Assembly (NCBI GenBank): GCA_029933295.1
Contig: JAOZOL010000030.1
Location: 1-16,343, forward strand
Direction: 5' to 3'
Source of the DNA: Desulfobacterales bacterium
GTDB lineage: Bacteria; Desulfobacterota; Desulfobacteria; Desulfobacterales; Desulfosalsimonadaceae
Length of the DNA stretch: 16,343 nt
Shown here: positions 13,873 to 16,343 of the stretch, piece by piece
Position numbering within the stretch: position 1 is the stretch's first letter
Layout: the number at the start of each line of letters is the position of its first letter
Made by a program: the position numbers and the translations under genes
The notes under the pieces: model-generated
Told to the model about the DNA's origin: nothing
Database searches by the model: none
Seen by the model: the letters and a program-made list of their open reading frames with translations, nothing else

Positions 13873-16293
13873 ATGAGCGATAAATTTTATACAATTTCAG
13901 GTAAAGAAAACGGGACTCGTCTGGAATCCAGAGTGCTGGAGGAACGGATTCAGGAGGCGGTTAACAAAGGGCATCGATTACTGCAAATTAACGCTTTTGG
14001 CCAGCATGGCATCGGCGGACGATTGTGGAAAAACGGCAATGATGCTGTGCACCTCAAAATAGAAGGCCAGTCCGGTCAACGCGTTGGATCATTCGGGATG
14101 CCCCATACATTTATTGAAATCATGGGCCCGGCGTCGGATGATGTGGGATGGCTCAATGCGGGCGCGGAAATTGTCGTTTTCGGCAATGTGGGCAACGGGC
14201 TGGCTAACGGTATGGCCCAGGGTAAAGTGTATATTTCCGGAAATGCCGGCGCCCGGGCCATGACCATGACAAAAAGCAATCCCCGGTTTGAACCTCCGGA
14301 AGTCTGGGTACTCGGTTCAATGGGCGATTACTTCGGAGAATTCATGGCCGGCGGGGTTACGGTTATTTGCGGCATGGAAAGTCAGAACCCGGACAATGTT
14401 TTAGGTTACCGCCCCCTTGTGGGCATGGTAGGAGGCAAAGTTTTTTTCCGGGGTCCACACGATGGATACAGTCAGTCAGATGCAAAGCTGATACCGATTT
14501 CAGATACGCAATGGCAGTGGCTGAGAACAAATCTTGTTACATTTCTTGACCGCATCAATCGCTCAGAACTTCAAAAAAGCCTGTCCGTTAGAGAAGAATG
14601 GCAGCTTTTGGTTGCGAGAACGCCCCGGGAAAAAGGCGTCGTCCATCGTCGCTCCATGGCGTCGTTTCATAAAGATGTCTGGGATAAAGAACTTGGATCA
14701 GGCGGATTGATCGGAGACCTTACCGATCTTGATAGAAGCCCGATTCCTGTGATTCCAACCGGTGAATTGAGACGTTTTGTGCCGGTCTGGGCCAATCGAA
14801 AATATCTGGCCCCTTGCGAAGCCGCATGCCCCACCGGTATTCCCGTGCATGATCGGTGGCGATTAATCCGGGAAGGCCGGGTTGATGAAGCGGTGGATCT
14901 TGCGCTGGCATATACGCCGTTTCCGGCGACGGTCTGCGGGTATCTCTGCCCCAATCCCTGTATGCAGGCATGCACCCGGCAGATAAATCATATGGCACCC
15001 GTGGACACGTCCCTGATCGGCAAAGCCAGCATCAAGGCGGGCGTTCCAAAATTGCCGGCGCTTTCCGGAAAGCGGATTGCGATAATTGGCGGCGGGCCGG
15101 CGGGAATCTCCATTGCATGGCAGTTGCGGCAAAAGGGCCATGAAGCCGTTATTTATGATAAATCCAAAATTCTGGGCGGAAAAATTTCAAACCTGATACC
15201 GGAAAGCCGGATTCCAAAAGAGGTATTGTCAACGGAACTTGAAAGGGTTCGCAAGGTGATTCCCCATGTGAATCTTTCTAAGCGCCTTGATAAAGAGGAA
15301 ATCGAGAAGTTGAAAAATGATTTTGATTTTATCGTACTTGCAACCGGCGCCCAAAAAGCAAGATTATTACCGGTTTCCGGTAAGGAAAGGCTGATCACTG
15401 CCAATGATTTTCTCAAGAAAGCCAAAGCAGATAATATTGATCCGGGCGATCGCGTGGTAATTATCGGGGCCGGGAACGTGGGCTGCGATGCGGCAACCGA
15501 AGCACATCGTCTGGGTGCCAAAGAATTAACACTGATTGATGTTCAGGAACCGGCTTCATTTGGCAGGGAAAGAAAAGAGGCCGAGGCGGCAGGTGCGGTT
15601 TTTAAGTGGCCATGTTTTACAAAAGAAATAACCGAAGAAGGTGTGGTTTTAAAATCCGGTGAATTGATACCTGCGGATACCGTGGTCATTTCCATCGGGG
15701 ATTTACCTGACCTGGACTATCTGCATGAAAGCATTGAAACTGACGGAGGGTTTATAAAAGTAAATACCATTTTCCAGACATCTGATCCGGTTATTTTTGC
15801 CGTGGGCGATATGGTCCGTCCGGGCCTTTTGACCGAGGCCATAGGTGCGGGCCGAAAAGCGGCCACCGCCATTTGTGAAATTATTGAAAATAAACGGCCA
15901 TTAATCGATTCGCCCCAGACGGACGGGAGTCAATTTGATCAGGATCATATTGATCTTAATGTCAGCGAGTTTCATGGTAGCCATGAAAGCGGCTGGGGGG
16001 ACAGAACAATGATCGACCGAAATCGAATCTCCTTAGAATATTTTGACCCCCGCATCACTGAATTTGAAAATCCGGAACAATGCGGGTCCCAGTGCGCTTC
16101 ATGCGGCACATGCAGAGATTGCGGCATATGTGTAACGATTTGTCCCCAGGCAGCCATAAGCAGAATTGAAAAAAGTAAAGTTGATTATGAATACATAGTG
16201 GATGCGGATAAATGTATCGGGTGCGGGTTTTGCGCCGGTGCTTGCCCCTGCGGGGTGTGGGAGCTAATCGCAAATGATCCCATCGAAGTATGA
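13873..16293 (+). CDS. gltD: Fused glutamate synthase GXGXG domain, GltD-like FAD/NAD(P)H oxidoreductase and C-terminal ferredoxin
   Basis: An 806-residue fusion. Residues about 20-235 form the GXGXG beta-helix normally at the C-terminus of GltB, with glycine-rich turns such as GNVGNGLANGMAQGKVYISG. After a linker, a GltD-type module starts with cysteines at 315, 319, 355, 359, 363 and 367, then an FAD site IIGGGPAG (about 404-411), the NAD(P)H site IIGAGNVG (530-537) and AVGDMVRPGLLTEAIGAGR at the flavin end. The final ~75 residues are a ferredoxin: CGTCRDCGICVTICP, then CIGCGFCAGACPCG, with spare cysteines before the first cluster. It should oxidise NAD(P)H and feed the FMN subunit. I chose ATG 13873, preceded by GGAG with 6 nt spacing and beginning MSDKFYTISG. 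An upstream in-frame ATG at 13840 would overlap the previous gene and adds 11 residues with no good site. The gap to the previous gene is 22 bp. Confidence 0.92.
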   Translation: MSDKFYTISGKENGTRLESRVLEERIQEAVNKGHRLLQINAFGQHGIGGRLWKNGNDAVHLKIEGQSGQRVGSFGMPHTFIEIMGPASDDVGWLNAGAEIVVFGNVGNGLANGMAQGKVYISGNAGARAMTMTKSNPRFEPPEVWVLGSMGDYFGEFMAGGVTVICGMESQNPDNVLGYRPLVGMVGGKVFFRGPHDGYSQSDAKLIPISDTQWQWLRTNLVTFLDRINRSELQKSLSVREEWQLLVARTPREKGVVHRRSMASFHKDVWDKELGSGGLIGDLTDLDRSPIPVIPTGELRRFVPVWANRKYLAPCEAACPTGIPVHDRWRLIREGRVDEAVDLALAYTPFPATVCGYLCPNPCMQACTRQINHMAPVDTSLIGKASIKAGVPKLPALSGKRIAIIGGGPAGISIAWQLRQKGHEAVIYDKSKILGGKISNLIPESRIPKEVLSTELERVRKVIPHVNLSKRLDKEEIEKLKNDFDFIVLATGAQKARLLPVSGKERLITANDFLKKAKADNIDPGDRVVIIGAGNVGCDAATEAHRLGAKELTLIDVQEPASFGRERKEAEAAGAVFKWPCFTKEITEEGVVLKSGELIPADTVVISIGDLPDLDYLHESIETDGGFIKVNTIFQTSDPVIFAVGDMVRPGLLTEAIGAGRKAATAICEIIENKRPLIDSPQTDGSQFDQDHIDLNVSEFHGSHESGWGDRTMIDRNRISLEYFDPRITEFENPEQCGSQCASCGTCRDCGICVTICPQAAISRIEKSKVDYEYIVDADKCIGCGFCAGACPCGVWELIANDPIEV

Positions 16294-16343
16294 TGGCTTC
16301 GTAAAAAGCCCAATTTCTGCGTTGCGCTGCATCCCTCATCACT
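16292..16343. repeat. Left part of a probable dispersed intergenic repeat (cut by window edge)
   Basis: Immediately at the stop codon of the last gene a sequence begins gatggcttcgtaaaaagccc and continues with tgcgttgcgctgcatccctc. It resembles, from memory, repeats scattered between genes in Desulfobacterota genomes, whose ends read TTTTTACGAAGCC. GGCTT (16295-16299) and AAGCC (16306-16310) form a 5-bp hairpin. The element runs off the window, and a single copy cannot prove a repeat. An 11-bp inverted match to its start lies at 6440-6450. Confidence 0.4.

Noticed and set aside
1..16343. CRISPR arrays, tRNA or rRNA genes, transposases, toxin-antitoxin or defence genes
   Set aside because: I looked on both strands and saw no spaced repeats, tRNA cloverleaf, rRNA-like sequence, or mobile or defence protein signatures.

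Overview
The window looks like a chromosomal segment of an anaerobic, moderately low-GC Deltaproteobacterium, most likely a member of the Desulfobacterota / Desulfobacterales. That placement is an inference. It rests on the multi-gene, ferredoxin-rich glutamate synthase, the long multidomain sensor kinase, the small THX ribosomal protein, and a partial repeat at the right edge resembling dispersed repeats I recall from that group. There is no sign of a prophage, integron, CRISPR array or transposase.

Positions 2-6427 (+ strand) hold a run of five genes: panB (pantothenate/CoA synthesis; its 5' end lies outside the window), a 784-residue protein of unknown role with a C-terminal class III cyclase-homology domain, thiD (thiamine synthesis), a membrane GT-C/TMTC-like protein with TPR repeats, and a 34-residue gene for ribosomal protein THX that is easy to miss. 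Gaps are 18-61 bp and no clear terminator separates them, so they may be partly cotranscribed.

Positions 6452-10743 (- strand) hold a two-gene signalling operon read right to left. A CHASE8-HAMP hybrid histidine kinase with two receivers and an HPt domain is followed by an RpfG-type response regulator with an intact HD-GYP domain. Their reading frames overlap by 4 bp. The likely output is phosphorelay-controlled hydrolysis of cyclic di-GMP.

Positions 10744-11121 form a 378-bp AT-rich divergent intergenic region. It carries a sigma-54 type -24/-12 promoter facing right (11019-11034) and, about 100-150 bp upstream of the predicted start site, a cluster of TTACA/TGTAA dyads arranged as a long inverted repeat. 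This is the arrangement expected for an enhancer-activated nitrogen-metabolism promoter.

Positions 11122-16293 (+ strand) encode a glutamate synthase split and fused in an unusual way. The first gene is a stand-alone class II glutamine amidotransferase. The second joins a 2[4Fe-4S] ferredoxin module to the FMN glutamate synthase core. The third fuses a GXGXG domain, a GltD-like FAD/NAD(P)H oxidoreductase and a C-terminal cysteine-rich ferredoxin. Together they supply every domain of bacterial GltBD plus two extra ferredoxin modules.

The least explained elements are the cyclase-like protein, which lacks the usual transition-state arginine, and the operator cluster with sigma-54 promoter. I see no clearly new defence or mobile system.
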